In this document: piece after piece, positions 35,972-44,309 of the stretch
How positions within the stretch are numbered: position 1 is the first letter of the stretch
Layout of the letters: each line of letters opens with the position of its first letter
Source of the DNA: Streptomyces mutomycini
GTDB taxonomy: Bacteria > Actinomycetota > Actinomycetes > Streptomycetales > Streptomycetaceae
Reading direction: 5' to 3'
Assembly: GCF_001700505.1 (NCBI RefSeq)
Contig: NZ_MAPV01000031.1
Coordinates: forward strand, 1 to 64,000
Length of the DNA: 64,000 nucleotides
Position numbers and translations under genes: made by a program
The notes under the pieces: generated by a model
Database searches by the model: none
What the model was told of the DNA's origin: nothing
Seen by the model: only the letters and a program-made list of their open reading frames with translations

Positions 35972-37777
35972 ATGAAACCCGACGAACCCACCTGGACACC
36001 TCCGGCCGCAGACGCCGGGCAGCCGCCCGCCGAGCTGCGCCGTATCTTCCGGCTCTTCCGTCCCTACCGCGGCCGACTCGCCGTCGTGGGGCTGCTGGTC
36101 GGCGCTTCCTCGCTGGTGTCCGTCGCCTCCCCGTTCCTGCTCCGCGAGATCCTGGACACCGCGATCCCCCAGGGGCGTACGGGACTGCTCACCCTGCTCG
36201 CGCTCGGCATGATTTTCACCGCCGTGATGACCAGTGTCTTCGGTGTCCTGCAGACCTTGATCTCCACCACGGTCGGCCAGCGCGTCATGCACGACCTGCG
36301 CACCGCCGTCTACACCCAGCTGCAGCGGATGCCGCTCGCCTTCTTCACCCGGACCCGTACGGGCGAGGTCCAGTCCCGCATCGCCAACGACATCGGCGGA
36401 ATGCAGGCGACGGTCACCTCCACGGCGACCTCGCTGGTCTCCAACCTCACCGCCGTCATCGCCACGGTGGTCGCCATGCTCGCGCTGGACTGGCGGCTCA
36501 CCGTCGTCTCGTTGCTCCTGCTGCCCGTCTTCGTCTGGATCAGCCGTCGCGTCGGCCGGGAGCGCAAGAAGATCACCACCCAGCGCCAGAAGCAGATGGC
36601 CGCGATGGCGGCCACGGTGACCGAGTCGCTCTCGGTCAGCGGCATCCTGCTCGGCCGGACCATGGGCCGCTCGGACTCCCTGACCAAGGCCTTCTCCGAG
36701 GAGTCGGAGCGCCTGGTCGACCTCGAAGTGCGCTCCAACATGGCAGGCCGCTGGAGGATGTCGACCATCGGGATCGTGATGGCCGCCATGCCCGCCGTCA
36801 TCTACTGGGCAGCGGGCCTCACCCTCCAGTCCGGTGGCACAGCCGTCTCCATCGGCACGCTGGTCGCCTTCGTCTCGCTCCAGCAGGGACTGTTCCGCCC
36901 GGCGGTGAGCCTGCTCTCCACCGGTGTGCAGATGCAGACGTCCCTCGCCCTGTTCGCCCGCATCTTCGAGTACCTCGATCTCGAGGTGGACATCACCGAG
37001 CCCGAGAAGCCTGTCCGGCTGGACAAGATCCGGGGCGAGATCACCTTCGAGGACGTCACCTTCAGCTACGACGAGACGAGCGGGCCGACCTTGAGGGGCA
37101 TCGACGTGGCCGTGCCCGCCGGGAACAGCCTGGCCGTGGTAGGCCCCACCGGATCGGGCAAGTCCACGCTCAGTTACCTGGTGCCGCGGCTGTACGACGT
37201 CACGGCGGGCCGGGTCACGATCGACGGGGTCGATGTGCGCGACCTCGACTTCGGCACTCTCGCCAGGGCGGTCGGCGTGGTCTCCCAGGAGACCTATCTC
37301 TTCCACGCCTCGGTCGCGGAGAACCTCCGCTTCGCCAAACCGGACGCCACCGACGAGGAGATCGAGGCCGCTGCCCGCACCGCGCAGATCCACGACCACA
37401 TCGCCGGACTGCCCGACGGATACGACACCCTCGTCGGGGAACGCGGTTACCGGTTCTCGGGCGGCGAGAAGCAACGCCTGGCGATCGCCCGCACGATCCT
37501 CCGGGATCCGCCCGTGCTGATCCTCGACGAGGCGACCAGTGCTCTCGATACCCGTACGGAGCACGCCGTGCAGCAAGCCATCGACGCCCTGTCGAAGGGC
37601 CGCACAACTCTCACCATCGCGCACCGGCTCTCCACCGTCCGGGACGCGGACCAGATCGTCGTCCTGGACGACGGCCGTGCGGCTGAGCGCGGCACGCACG
37701 AGGAACTGCTCGCCCAGGACGGACGCTATGCCGCCCTGATCCGTCGTGATTCCCATCCGGCCCCGGCTGCCACCTGA
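35972..37777 (+). CDS. ABC exporter (fused TM and ATPase, homodimeric type)
   Basis: This 601-aa exporter half has six TM helices (residues 30-320) and a complete nucleotide-binding domain: Walker A VGPTGSGKST, Q-loop VSQETYLF, signature FSGGEKQRLAIAR, Walker B VLILDEATSALD, and H-loop IAHRLSTV. All motifs are canonical, so it can act as a homodimer, in contrast to the heterodimer pair at 28.6-32.2 kb. It starts with ATG after AAGGAG. It is divergent from a MarR gene, fitting a regulated multidrug-type export role. Confidence 0.9.
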   Translation: MKPDEPTWTPPAADAGQPPAELRRIFRLFRPYRGRLAVVGLLVGASSLVSVASPFLLREILDTAIPQGRTGLLTLLALGMIFTAVMTSVFGVLQTLISTTVGQRVMHDLRTAVYTQLQRMPLAFFTRTRTGEVQSRIANDIGGMQATVTSTATSLVSNLTAVIATVVAMLALDWRLTVVSLLLLPVFVWISRRVGRERKKITTQRQKQMAAMAATVTESLSVSGILLGRTMGRSDSLTKAFSEESERLVDLEVRSNMAGRWRMSTIGIVMAAMPAVIYWAAGLTLQSGGTAVSIGTLVAFVSLQQGLFRPAVSLLSTGVQMQTSLALFARIFEYLDLEVDITEPEKPVRLDKIRGEITFEDVTFSYDETSGPTLRGIDVAVPAGNSLAVVGPTGSGKSTLSYLVPRLYDVTAGRVTIDGVDVRDLDFGTLARAVGVVSQETYLFHASVAENLRFAKPDATDEEIEAAARTAQIHDHIAGLPDGYDTLVGERGYRFSGGEKQRLAIARTILRDPPVLILDEATSALDTRTEHAVQQAIDALSKGRTTLTIAHRLSTVRDADQIVVLDDGRAAERGTHEELLAQDGRYAALIRRDSHPAPAAT

Positions 37778-37887
37778 GTCACAGGCCCGGCTGCGGAGCC
37801 GACCGGGTGCGGGCCGGCGGCCGCCCGTGCGACGTGGGAGCACTGCTCGGGGCATGCCTACGCCCCGGATGCGCAGAGCGGCCTCCC

Positions 37888-37918
37888 CTTCCACGTGCTT
37901 CCACGTGCTTCCGCGTGG
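37888..37918. repeat. Three tandem copies of CTTCCACGTG
   Basis: Two exact copies and one copy with a single change of a 10-bp unit (CTTCCACGTG) lie in the intergenic region after the ABC exporter. Each exact copy contains the palindrome CACGTG. Function unknown; it could be slipped-strand sequence or a protein-binding cluster. Confidence 0.5.
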
Positions 37919-37961
37919 CGGACAACGCCGATGGGACGCGAAGTTCCCCGACCACGGTCCG

Positions 37962-38017
37962 GAGGTCAAGAGGTCCTGAGGTCCTGAGGTCCTGAGGTCA
38001 AGAGGTCCTGAGGTGCA
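37962..38017. repeat. 8-bp tandem repeat, seven copies
   Basis: The unit GAGGTCCT, with variants GAGGTCAA and GAGGTGCA, is repeated seven times in perfect 8-bp register, ending 4 bp before the stop codon of the convergent monooxygenase gene. Copies 1 and 5 carry the AA variant. It is a simple-sequence tract likely to vary in copy number. Confidence 0.85.
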
Positions 38018-38021
38018 GCTG

Positions 38022-39104
38022 TCAGACCGGAACACCGACCCCGTCCAGCAACCGGTTGACCGAGCGGACCGCCGCCCGCCCTGCCCGGTTGGCGCCGATC
38101 GTGCTGGCGGACGGGCCGTACCCGACGAGATGGACGCGCGCGTCCCGCACCGCCCGGGTGTTCTCGACGCGGATGCCGCCGCCCGGCTCGCGGAGTTTCA
38201 GTGGTGCGAGGTGATCGACGGCTGCCCGGAAGCCGGTCGCCCAGAGGATCGTGTCCGCCTCGACCGTGCGGCCGTCCGACCAGGCCACACCCTCGGGGGT
38301 GATCCGCTCGAACATGGGGAGCCGGTCCAGGACCCCCTGCTCGCGTGCGTGCCGGACGGCGTCATTGAGTGGCAGCCCCGTCACGCTCACCACACTCTGC
38401 GGCGGGAGCCCGAGGCGTACGCGCTCCTCCACCATGGCCACAGCGGCCCGCCCCTGCTCCTCGCCGAACGGCCCCTCCCGGAACACCGGGGGGCGGCGCG
38501 TCACCCAGTACGTCTCCGCCGCCACCTCGGCGAGCTCCATCAGATGCTGTGTGCCCGACGCGCCCCCACCGACCACGACCACCCTCAGGCCCGCGAACTC
38601 CGCAGGCCCCGGGTAGTCCGCGGTGTGCAACTGCCGCCCCCTGAAGGTCTCCTGGCCCGGATAGCGAGGCCGGAACGGCCGGTCCCAGGTGCCGGTGGCG
38701 CTGATCAGTGCGCGCGTGGCGTACGTACCCTCGGAAGTCTCGACGAGCAGCCGGTTCCCCTCACCCTCGCGTACGGCGTTCACGTCGACCGGACGGTGCA
38801 CCTGGAGACCGAACCGGCTCTCGTACGCGTCGAAATACGCGCCGATCACCTCGGACGAGGGGCTGCTGTCATCGGCGCCCGTCAGCTCCATGCCGGGCAG
38901 GGAGTGCATGCCGTGCACCTTGCCGTACGTGAGCGAGGGCCAGCGGAACTGCCAGGCGCCGCCGGGCCGGGGCGCGTGGTCCAGCACGACGAAGTCGCGG
39001 TCCGGCCGGAGACCGGCGCGCCGAAGGTGGTAGGCGGCGGACAGCCCCGCCTGGCCGGCGCCGATGACGACCACGTCCAGCTCACGCGTCCCGAAGTTGT
39101 TCAC
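38022..39104 (-). CDS. Flavin-dependent monooxygenase-like NAD(P)/FAD protein
   Basis: This 360-aa protein is related to flavin-containing monooxygenases (TrkA/CzcO-like). The FAD Rossmann motif is VVIGAGQAGLSAAYHL, and the NADPH Rossmann motif is VVVVGGGASGTQHL. The short C-terminal ATGF motif is ILWATGFRAAVDH. It probably hydroxylates or oxygenates a small nucleophile, although many members are annotated only as oxidoreductases. Start GTG 39104 places the FAD strand near the N-terminus; a weak GAGG site is upstream. It is divergent from the yjbQ-family gene, with 73 bp between starts. Confidence 0.85.
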   Translation of the reverse strand: MNNFGTRELDVVVIGAGQAGLSAAYHLRRAGLRPDRDFVVLDHAPRPGGAWQFRWPSLTYGKVHGMHSLPGMELTGADDSSPSSEVIGAYFDAYESRFGLQVHRPVDVNAVREGEGNRLLVETSEGTYATRALISATGTWDRPFRPRYPGQETFRGRQLHTADYPGPAEFAGLRVVVVGGGASGTQHLMELAEVAAETYWVTRRPPVFREGPFGEEQGRAAVAMVEERVRLGLPPQSVVSVTGLPLNDAVRHAREQGVLDRLPMFERITPEGVAWSDGRTVEADTILWATGFRAAVDHLAPLKLREPGGGIRVENTRAVRDARVHLVGYGPSASTIGANRAGRAAVRSVNRLLDGVGVPV

Positions 39105-39177
39105 GGTTCTACCAACCTCGGCAGCGCCCCGGATCTTCCCGGCGCGCGATCCTCCCGGGCGACGAGAGAATGGAACG

Positions 39178-39822
39178 ATGTCCGACAACTTCGCCACCCA
39201 CCTGCTGAGCCTCACCACGGGACGGACCGAGACGGTCCTGGACCTGACCGAGCACTGCGAGCAGTTCCTCACCCGCGCCGCTCACGGCAAAGACGGCCTG
39301 CTCAACGTCTTCGTACCCCACGCCACCGCCGGAATCGCCATCCTGGAGACCGGTGCGGGCAGCGACGACGACCTCCTCGCCGCCCTGCAGACACTCCTCC
39401 CCGCCGATGACCGCTGGCGCCACCGGCACGGGAGCCCCGGCCACGGCCGCGACCATGTACTCCCGGCACTCGTACCACCACACGCCACCCTGCCGGTCAT
39501 CGGCGGGAAGCTGGAGCTGGGGACTTGGCAGTCTGTCTGTCTGGTCGAGTCGAGGGTCAGCAACTTAGACAACTCTGGGGCAGCAGAGTCCCTGGCTGAG
39601 CTGAAGCCGTCGAACTGCACGCCAGCCGCTGCCGAGTGGGACCGCGGCACCGCCTGGAGCGTCGGCCGCCGCCCGGGAGGGATAGGTATCACGCTGTACG
39701 GAGACAATGCCTGCTGCCTGGTGTCTTTGTGTGAGTGCACCTTATGTGAGGGCAAGCGTGCCAAAGCGAGCACGCGTGAGTGCCACGTAGAGGGCGCGAT
39801 GGTCGGCCTGCGCGGGGTCTAG
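39178..39822 (+). CDS. YjbQ-family protein with a replaced C-terminus (chimeric)
   Basis: Residues 1-123 match YjbQ (UPF0047, reported thiamine-phosphate-synthase-like activity): FVPHATAGIAILETGAGSDDD, HRHGSPGHGRDHVLPALVPPHATLPV, and GTWQSVCLV. Family members end about 15-20 residues later with a final strand (RxVRLSFL-like). Here, after codon 123 (39,546), the frame runs into unrelated sequence for another 91 residues and ends at 39,822, antisense to the last 81 bp of the helicase gene. The native C-terminus is therefore lost. The protein may be inactive. The junction marks the left edge of the accessory island. Confidence 0.75.
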   Translation: MSDNFATHLLSLTTGRTETVLDLTEHCEQFLTRAAHGKDGLLNVFVPHATAGIAILETGAGSDDDLLAALQTLLPADDRWRHRHGSPGHGRDHVLPALVPPHATLPVIGGKLELGTWQSVCLVESRVSNLDNSGAAESLAELKPSNCTPAAAEWDRGTAWSVGRRPGGIGITLYGDNACCLVSLCECTLCEGKRAKASTRECHVEGAMVGLRGV

Positions 39823-41223
39823 GCCGAGCGCGAGGGCCGAGGCGTCTGCCTCGCTCAGCTTTATGGCTACCTTGTTCCACTCTCGCCCTTTGGACTGGTG
39901 GCAGGTCAGGCCAGGTACCAATTCGGCATCGCCAAGGCGGAGTTGCAGAAGAGCCAGTGCGCGGAGCGGCTTGCGCCCGTGCTGTTGCGCAGCGACCGCC
40001 GGAACGCAGTGGGCCAGACCGTCTATAAGGGTCTGCCACACCAGTGACGGCGGGATGGCGCTTTTGAGGTGAGTGATGGCCGTTTGCAGGTAGGGGTGGA
40101 GCGTTGTCGCTAGTGCCTCTTTCTCGATGTTGAGTGTGACCAGAGCATCGTGCAGGAATACCGCCTGTTGGCCGAGCGCGTTCTGAGTGATCTCATTGAG
40201 AAGCAGGGTGCATATTGCTTCCTGGACCTGACCCACGCCGGGCTTGATGGCGAGGGGCAGGACGCGAGGATCGGAGCCCCACAGAGTCTTCCATCTGTGT
40301 GCTAGGACTACATCGGCGTCGTGGGCAGAGCCAGGCGGCAGTGTCATGGGCATCCGCCGGCGCAGCCGCCGCATGAGCCATGCCTGCCTGTCGTTGCCCC
40401 ACCGGAATGACTCGTCCAGGTGGTGTGGGGTGAAGCCGCTCTCGCTGATGTACTCCTTCATGGCGGCGGGACGTGCACCTCTGAACTGGTAGAGAGCTTG
40501 CCAGGGATCACCGACCAGTGTGAGGAAGCTACACCCCGACAAGGCAAGCGAGAACACGTCTCGGTCCAGGTCGTTAGCGTCGAATACTTCGTCCACCGTC
40601 AGTGAACGCACGTTGCACTCAAAGTAGGAGATCAGCGCCTGCCTCGCGGAGTTTCCCGTCAGTGCTCCTTGCAGAGCCTCCCTTACGTTGTCGTGAGTGC
40701 ATCTGCCGTCAGAGACAGCTCGCTTGAAGTCCGTAGCTGAAGGATGGCTCGTGGACTGAGATTCGTTGACGGTTCTGACGACGACCTGACCTTTGTCGAC
40801 CTGCAGTACGGGCCTTATACGGCCAGACTTCGTAGGGAGCGTGGTCCGCCAGGTGTCCAAGACCTCAAGTTCTGTGTGCCCCCCCGGCCAGTGCAGAACG
40901 CCGTAGTGGAGCAGATGGAAGAGAAGATCGCACAGTAGGGTGTCCAGGGTCACAATGCGATGCGGCCAGGTCACTGATGACGGGCCCCATTGCCGGATGA
41001 CACGCGTTCGCAGTTCCTCGGTGGCTGACCTGGTGAAGCTGACTGCTACGACTGCCCGACGGTCGGTTGGAGCGGTAAAGCGGTGCAGGCCGAACCGCAG
41101 AGCTGACACGGTGGTCTTTCCGGAGCCGGGCGCTGCTTCGACGTAGACGCGGGGTTGCGGACTGTCACAAGCCGTGAGCTGCTGTGGTGTCAGGGTGCGA
41201 ATTCCGTTGCTGCCGCTAGGCAT
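39742..41223 (-). CDS. gajB: UvrD/Rep-like helicase, Gabija GajB-like
   Basis: This 493-aa SF1 helicase has Walker A (EAAPGSGKTTVS, K36), motif Ia (VVAVSFTRSATEELR), motif II (VDEVFDANDLD), motif III (LVGDPWQALYQFRGA) and motif VI (LYVALTRAR). Length and motif set match GajB (about 494 aa in the Bacillus cereus system). The ATG at 41223 overlaps the stop of the upstream OLD/TOPRIM gene by 8 bp, which indicates coupled translation; a longer open frame upstream is non-coding. In Gabija, GajB is proposed to be activated by DNA ends produced during infection and to assist GajA. Base composition is visibly lower in GC than its chromosomal neighbours. Confidence 0.78.
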   Translation of the reverse strand: MPSGSNGIRTLTPQQLTACDSPQPRVYVEAAPGSGKTTVSALRFGLHRFTAPTDRRAVVAVSFTRSATEELRTRVIRQWGPSSVTWPHRIVTLDTLLCDLLFHLLHYGVLHWPGGHTELEVLDTWRTTLPTKSGRIRPVLQVDKGQVVVRTVNESQSTSHPSATDFKRAVSDGRCTHDNVREALQGALTGNSARQALISYFECNVRSLTVDEVFDANDLDRDVFSLALSGCSFLTLVGDPWQALYQFRGARPAAMKEYISESGFTPHHLDESFRWGNDRQAWLMRRLRRRMPMTLPPGSAHDADVVLAHRWKTLWGSDPRVLPLAIKPGVGQVQEAICTLLLNEITQNALGQQAVFLHDALVTLNIEKEALATTLHPYLQTAITHLKSAIPPSLVWQTLIDGLAHCVPAVAAQQHGRKPLRALALLQLRLGDAELVPGLTCHQSKGREWNKVAIKLSEADASALALGLDPAQADHRALYVALTRARFGTLALT

Positions 41224-43456
41224 TGCTTTGCCCTTGTGGCCACTGAACGGATGTCTGTGCCTCTTTTGGCCAGCTTCCCGGTCGGCGGCTTGCTGTGTAA
41301 TCGTGCTGCATCGGGCGTGCGCGTGGAAGATCGTCCCAGGATGTGGCGTCGTCCGCATCGACTGATGCTGACACGGGCTCTCGCTCCTCGTCGCTGGGTT
41401 CCTGTTCCTGCCAGAACGCGGGATCGTCAAGCTCGTCGTCCCAACCAGGGTCGTCTGGCGAGTCGTCCCAGATGTTGTCCGGCGCGAGCCACGCGGGCGG
41501 TTCCATGGCGTACTCATCGGGCGTGAGGTCGGCAGTGGCAGTGTGTGGGGCAGCAGGGTAGAGAAAGTCGAAGAGCTTCTGGAGGTGGTCGGGTACGGAG
41601 ACACGGGATGTGCTGTCGGCCGCTTCGCGATCGCTGTCGTTCGTTTCGCGGAGCAGGGCGGCAAGTGTCAGAGCGAACTCTGCCTTTCGCCGTGCGCCAC
41701 GTCCTTCCTTGACAGCTTCCTCTCCGTCCTTGCCAGTCCTTCGGCTACCGAAGTAGGCGCGGACGCTGTCGGTGGTGACTTCGGCCAACGGGTGCTTAGG
41801 GTCCATCATTTGCTGGGCTTCTTCGATGAGGTCCTCGTTGCCGGGAGTGATCGCGGGCTCGAGGGTGGGGTGGCTGATGAAGGCTTGGACGACTGATGCG
41901 TCGTGCTCGATTACCCACTTGGGCGTATCGCGCGCTCTGTCGAAGGGGAGGTCGCTGTCGCTGTCACGGAGGATGGCAAGCTTCGTGCACAACTCTGCCC
42001 CTGGTGTCGCCAGGAGATGGGCGGCCCATTGACCTACTTTGGTGCCCATGGGGACGATGCTCAGGGCGTCTATGAAGGCTTGCTTCGCTTCGTCCTCTGC
42101 TGCCCAGGCTCGGCCGAATTCCCGCACGACAGCGCCTTCAGTCACCCCTTCGACCAGGAGTAGGCGTTCGGCGAAAAGTGCCGATGAACGGCTCGCGTCG
42201 AGATGCAGTCTGGCCATGCGCAGCGTGGCATCGCGATGCTGGGGTGGGAGGACGTCTTTGACGCAGCGGCTAACGCTTCCGTAGCTGGTGCGGCGCACGA
42301 CGACGAGTTCCGCAGGGTCGCATGCGGTGATGATGTCGGTCGCGTGACTGGTAAGGATCACCTGCAGCTCGGGTCGCGATTTGACGGTCCTGCGCAGGTA
42401 ACGCACCAGCGAGTGCTGTAGCTGGGGGTGGAGGTGTGCTTCGGGCTCCTCGATGATGACCGTCGCGTGAAAAGGGGCCGAGGAGAAAAAGGAGTCTTCC
42501 TCGGAAGCCGCTTCGGCTTGTGCCTGCGCCAGGTTCTCGAAGGCTTGCCTCACCTGCTCATCCGCTGAGGGGACCTCATCATCGCCGGTTCCTTCCGGCG
42601 GGTTCGGCGAAGAGAGGGGGACTTCGGTGGAGTCCGGTATTGCAGCCAACGTCACCGCAATATGTAGGAGGTTGACATACCCCAGCCCGGAGACCTCCAG
42701 GGGCCGGGCTGCGGAGCGGCCTTCGATGACAGCGAGCATGATTTCCAGGACGCGCGCGAGGTAGGTGTCGTCGATGACCTGGCCACGGACGTAGGGCCAT
42801 TGTGGACTTACCCCCGCAGACAACCTGCCCAGGTGTTCTCCGATTCGAGCCTCTACGGCATCGATCAAGCTGTCCTTTGCAAGGTCCTCCAAGAGCCGAG
42901 AGGCGCGAGCCCGTAGAGCCACTAGGTTCCGGCTGCCGTGGAGTTCCTGCTGGCGCGCCCGTAGCAGCTCGACCAGGATGCGTACCTCGCGTCGGGCCAG
43001 TTCGTCCAGCGGATGACGCCAGGCGGGAAGGTAGATCAATTTGAAGCGGTCGTTCCGCTCAACTCCGCGGCTGTTGGCCAGGCGAGAGGTCACCGTCCCT
43101 AGTTGACGGTGAAGGGAAACACTCCAAGATTCGGCTTCTCCACCGAGGCGCCGGTGCCCCGTGGTGTGAATCTCGCGGCCAAGCCGACCCTCCGCAGCGA
43201 GGTCGTCCCCCAGCGCATAGGTGATGTCCACGCTGCGCTCCACGCCGGCATCAGGTGATGCCAGAACGGCCGAAGTCGGCCTCGGCAGCACGGGAAACCG
43301 GCTCCCTGGATGTGCGAGGTAGAGAGCGTCCGTGAGCGTCGTCTTGCCCGCACCGTTCGCACCGATCAGCACGCTGAATCTGCCGGGTAGGTCGCAGCTC
43401 ATTGGAGTCTCTGCGCTCGCGCGCAGACCGCTCACCTTCACGCGGCTCAGATGCAT
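41216..43456 (-). CDS. gajA: OLD-family ATPase/TOPRIM nuclease, Gabija GajA-like
   Basis: This 746-aa protein has an ABC-type ATPase N-terminal half: Walker A GANGAGKT (residues 32-39), Walker B VIIEEPEAHLHPQ (333-345), and H-loop LTSHATD. It is followed by a TOPRIM nuclease: LLLVEGVTEGAVV (435-440) and LRDSDSD (498-502). This is the architecture of class 2 OLD nucleases. With the overlapping UvrD-like gene it forms a Gabija-type pair, an anti-phage system in which GajA nicks DNA when nucleotide pools fall. It is longer than typical GajA (about 580 aa); an acidic Asp/Glu-rich tail of about 120 residues accounts for much of this. The ATG 43456 has GGGGGA 6 nt upstream. Confidence 0.76.
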   Translation of the reverse strand: MHLSRVKVSGLRASAETPMSCDLPGRFSVLIGANGAGKTTLTDALYLAHPGSRFPVLPRPTSAVLASPDAGVERSVDITYALGDDLAAEGRLGREIHTTGHRRLGGEAESWSVSLHRQLGTVTSRLANSRGVERNDRFKLIYLPAWRHPLDELARREVRILVELLRARQQELHGSRNLVALRARASRLLEDLAKDSLIDAVEARIGEHLGRLSAGVSPQWPYVRGQVIDDTYLARVLEIMLAVIEGRSAARPLEVSGLGYVNLLHIAVTLAAIPDSTEVPLSSPNPPEGTGDDEVPSADEQVRQAFENLAQAQAEAASEEDSFFSSAPFHATVIIEEPEAHLHPQLQHSLVRYLRRTVKSRPELQVILTSHATDIITACDPAELVVVRRTSYGSVSRCVKDVLPPQHRDATLRMARLHLDASRSSALFAERLLLVEGVTEGAVVREFGRAWAAEDEAKQAFIDALSIVPMGTKVGQWAAHLLATPGAELCTKLAILRDSDSDLPFDRARDTPKWVIEHDASVVQAFISHPTLEPAITPGNEDLIEEAQQMMDPKHPLAEVTTDSVRAYFGSRRTGKDGEEAVKEGRGARRKAEFALTLAALLRETNDSDREAADSTSRVSVPDHLQKLFDFLYPAAPHTATADLTPDEYAMEPPAWLAPDNIWDDSPDDPGWDDELDDPAFWQEQEPSDEEREPVSASVDADDATSWDDLPRARPMQHDYTASRRPGSWPKEAQTSVQWPQGQSNA

Positions 43457-43845
43457 GGCAGATCCCCCGATCGTCTTGATCACTCTGCGAACATCATTGC
43501 TCAATGATGGGCTGCGTGGGCACCTCTTTTGATCGCTGCGCTACCGGAGTCTCGTGGCGTCTTGCTCAGCCCATCGGCTATTGAGGTATGTGTGCCCCTT
43601 GCTCTTTCCTCCTGACGTCTCCCCGGCTGCTTGGCTGGCGTGGCGTTGGTGCGAGCTGCGCGCGGATGTCGGCACGGCTCCGGGTACGCAGCGTCGAGAT
43701 AGGCAGTCGATACGGAGGCGGCAGCATGCGGCGAGGGGAGCGCCACGTGGGACGCCGGACCGTGGGCGTTTCTCCAACGAACCCCCGCTTGAGATAAAGG
43801 CCACTTGAGCCGATGGCCCGTAAGTGAGGCCGGTTCGTGCACATC
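43457..43845. other. 389-bp intergenic region between the TIR operon and the Gabija pair
   Basis: No open frame here looks coding. The segment must contain the end of the five-gene operon and any promoter for the nuclease-helicase pair. An 18-bp palindrome lies near its left end, described separately. Confidence 0.45.
43492..43509. promoter_or_regulatory. Palindrome upstream of the GajA-like gene
   Basis: CATCATTG-CT-CAATGATG is a perfect 8-bp inverted repeat with a 2-nt centre, ending 36 bp upstream of the start codon of the nuclease gene. Its size and A/T content suit an operator for a dimeric helix-turn-helix regulator. The XRE protein of the adjacent operon is one candidate; this is inference. 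Confidence 0.5.
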
Positions 43846-44292
43846 TCAGTCTTGCACCGGGACACTGGTATCACGGACATGAAAGGTGAGCCCCGTGATC
43901 CGGCCTGACTGGATCACAGGGCCGTGCTGAACTCCACCGTTGACGTTGTTGTATACAAGTACCGGGCGGGCCACGGATGTGTTGACCAGCTGCCGGAGAG
44001 AGGTCAGCGCCTCATGCAGCTCGGCGCTGGTGACGGAGGCCGTCTGCAGAAGTCTGTACAGGTCGGTGTGCCATCGGTCCGTGATCTCACGGGTGGCTTG
44101 CGCGTCGCCGGCGTCGGCGGCAAGCAGCCTGGTCCGTGTGGCGTCAAGGTCGGCGATCATGGTGCCGCCTGCATCAGCACGCGAGAAGAGCCGTCCGACG
44201 ACCGCACGCGCCTGTGTCCAGGAGTCGGTGACCATCAGTGAGACCAACGTGGTTGCTCCCGAGGCGGCAAGCGCGGCGAACTCGGTTTCCAT
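43846..44292 (-). CDS. Small conflict-system-associated protein with Gly/Gln-rich tail
   Basis: This 148-aa protein starts with an amphipathic, largely hydrophobic segment (EFAALAASGATTLVSLMV) and a helical middle region. It ends in a glycine-rich tail, NNVNGGVQHGPVIQSGRITG (residues 115-134), followed by LTFHV. Similar tails occur on many streptomycete proteins of predicted NTPase conflict systems, and they resemble short amyloid-like signalling motifs; this is recollection plus inference. It is the last gene of the five-gene operon, 17 bp after the two-TM gene, with AGGAG 7 nt before its ATG. Role: perhaps an adaptor or effector-associated partner. Confidence 0.68.
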   Translation of the reverse strand: METEFAALAASGATTLVSLMVTDSWTQARAVVGRLFSRADAGGTMIADLDATRTRLLAADAGDAQATREITDRWHTDLYRLLQTASVTSAELHEALTSLRQLVNTSVARPVLVYNNVNGGVQHGPVIQSGRITGLTFHVRDTSVPVQD

Positions 44293-44309
44293 TGCTTCTT
44301 CTCCTAGTG

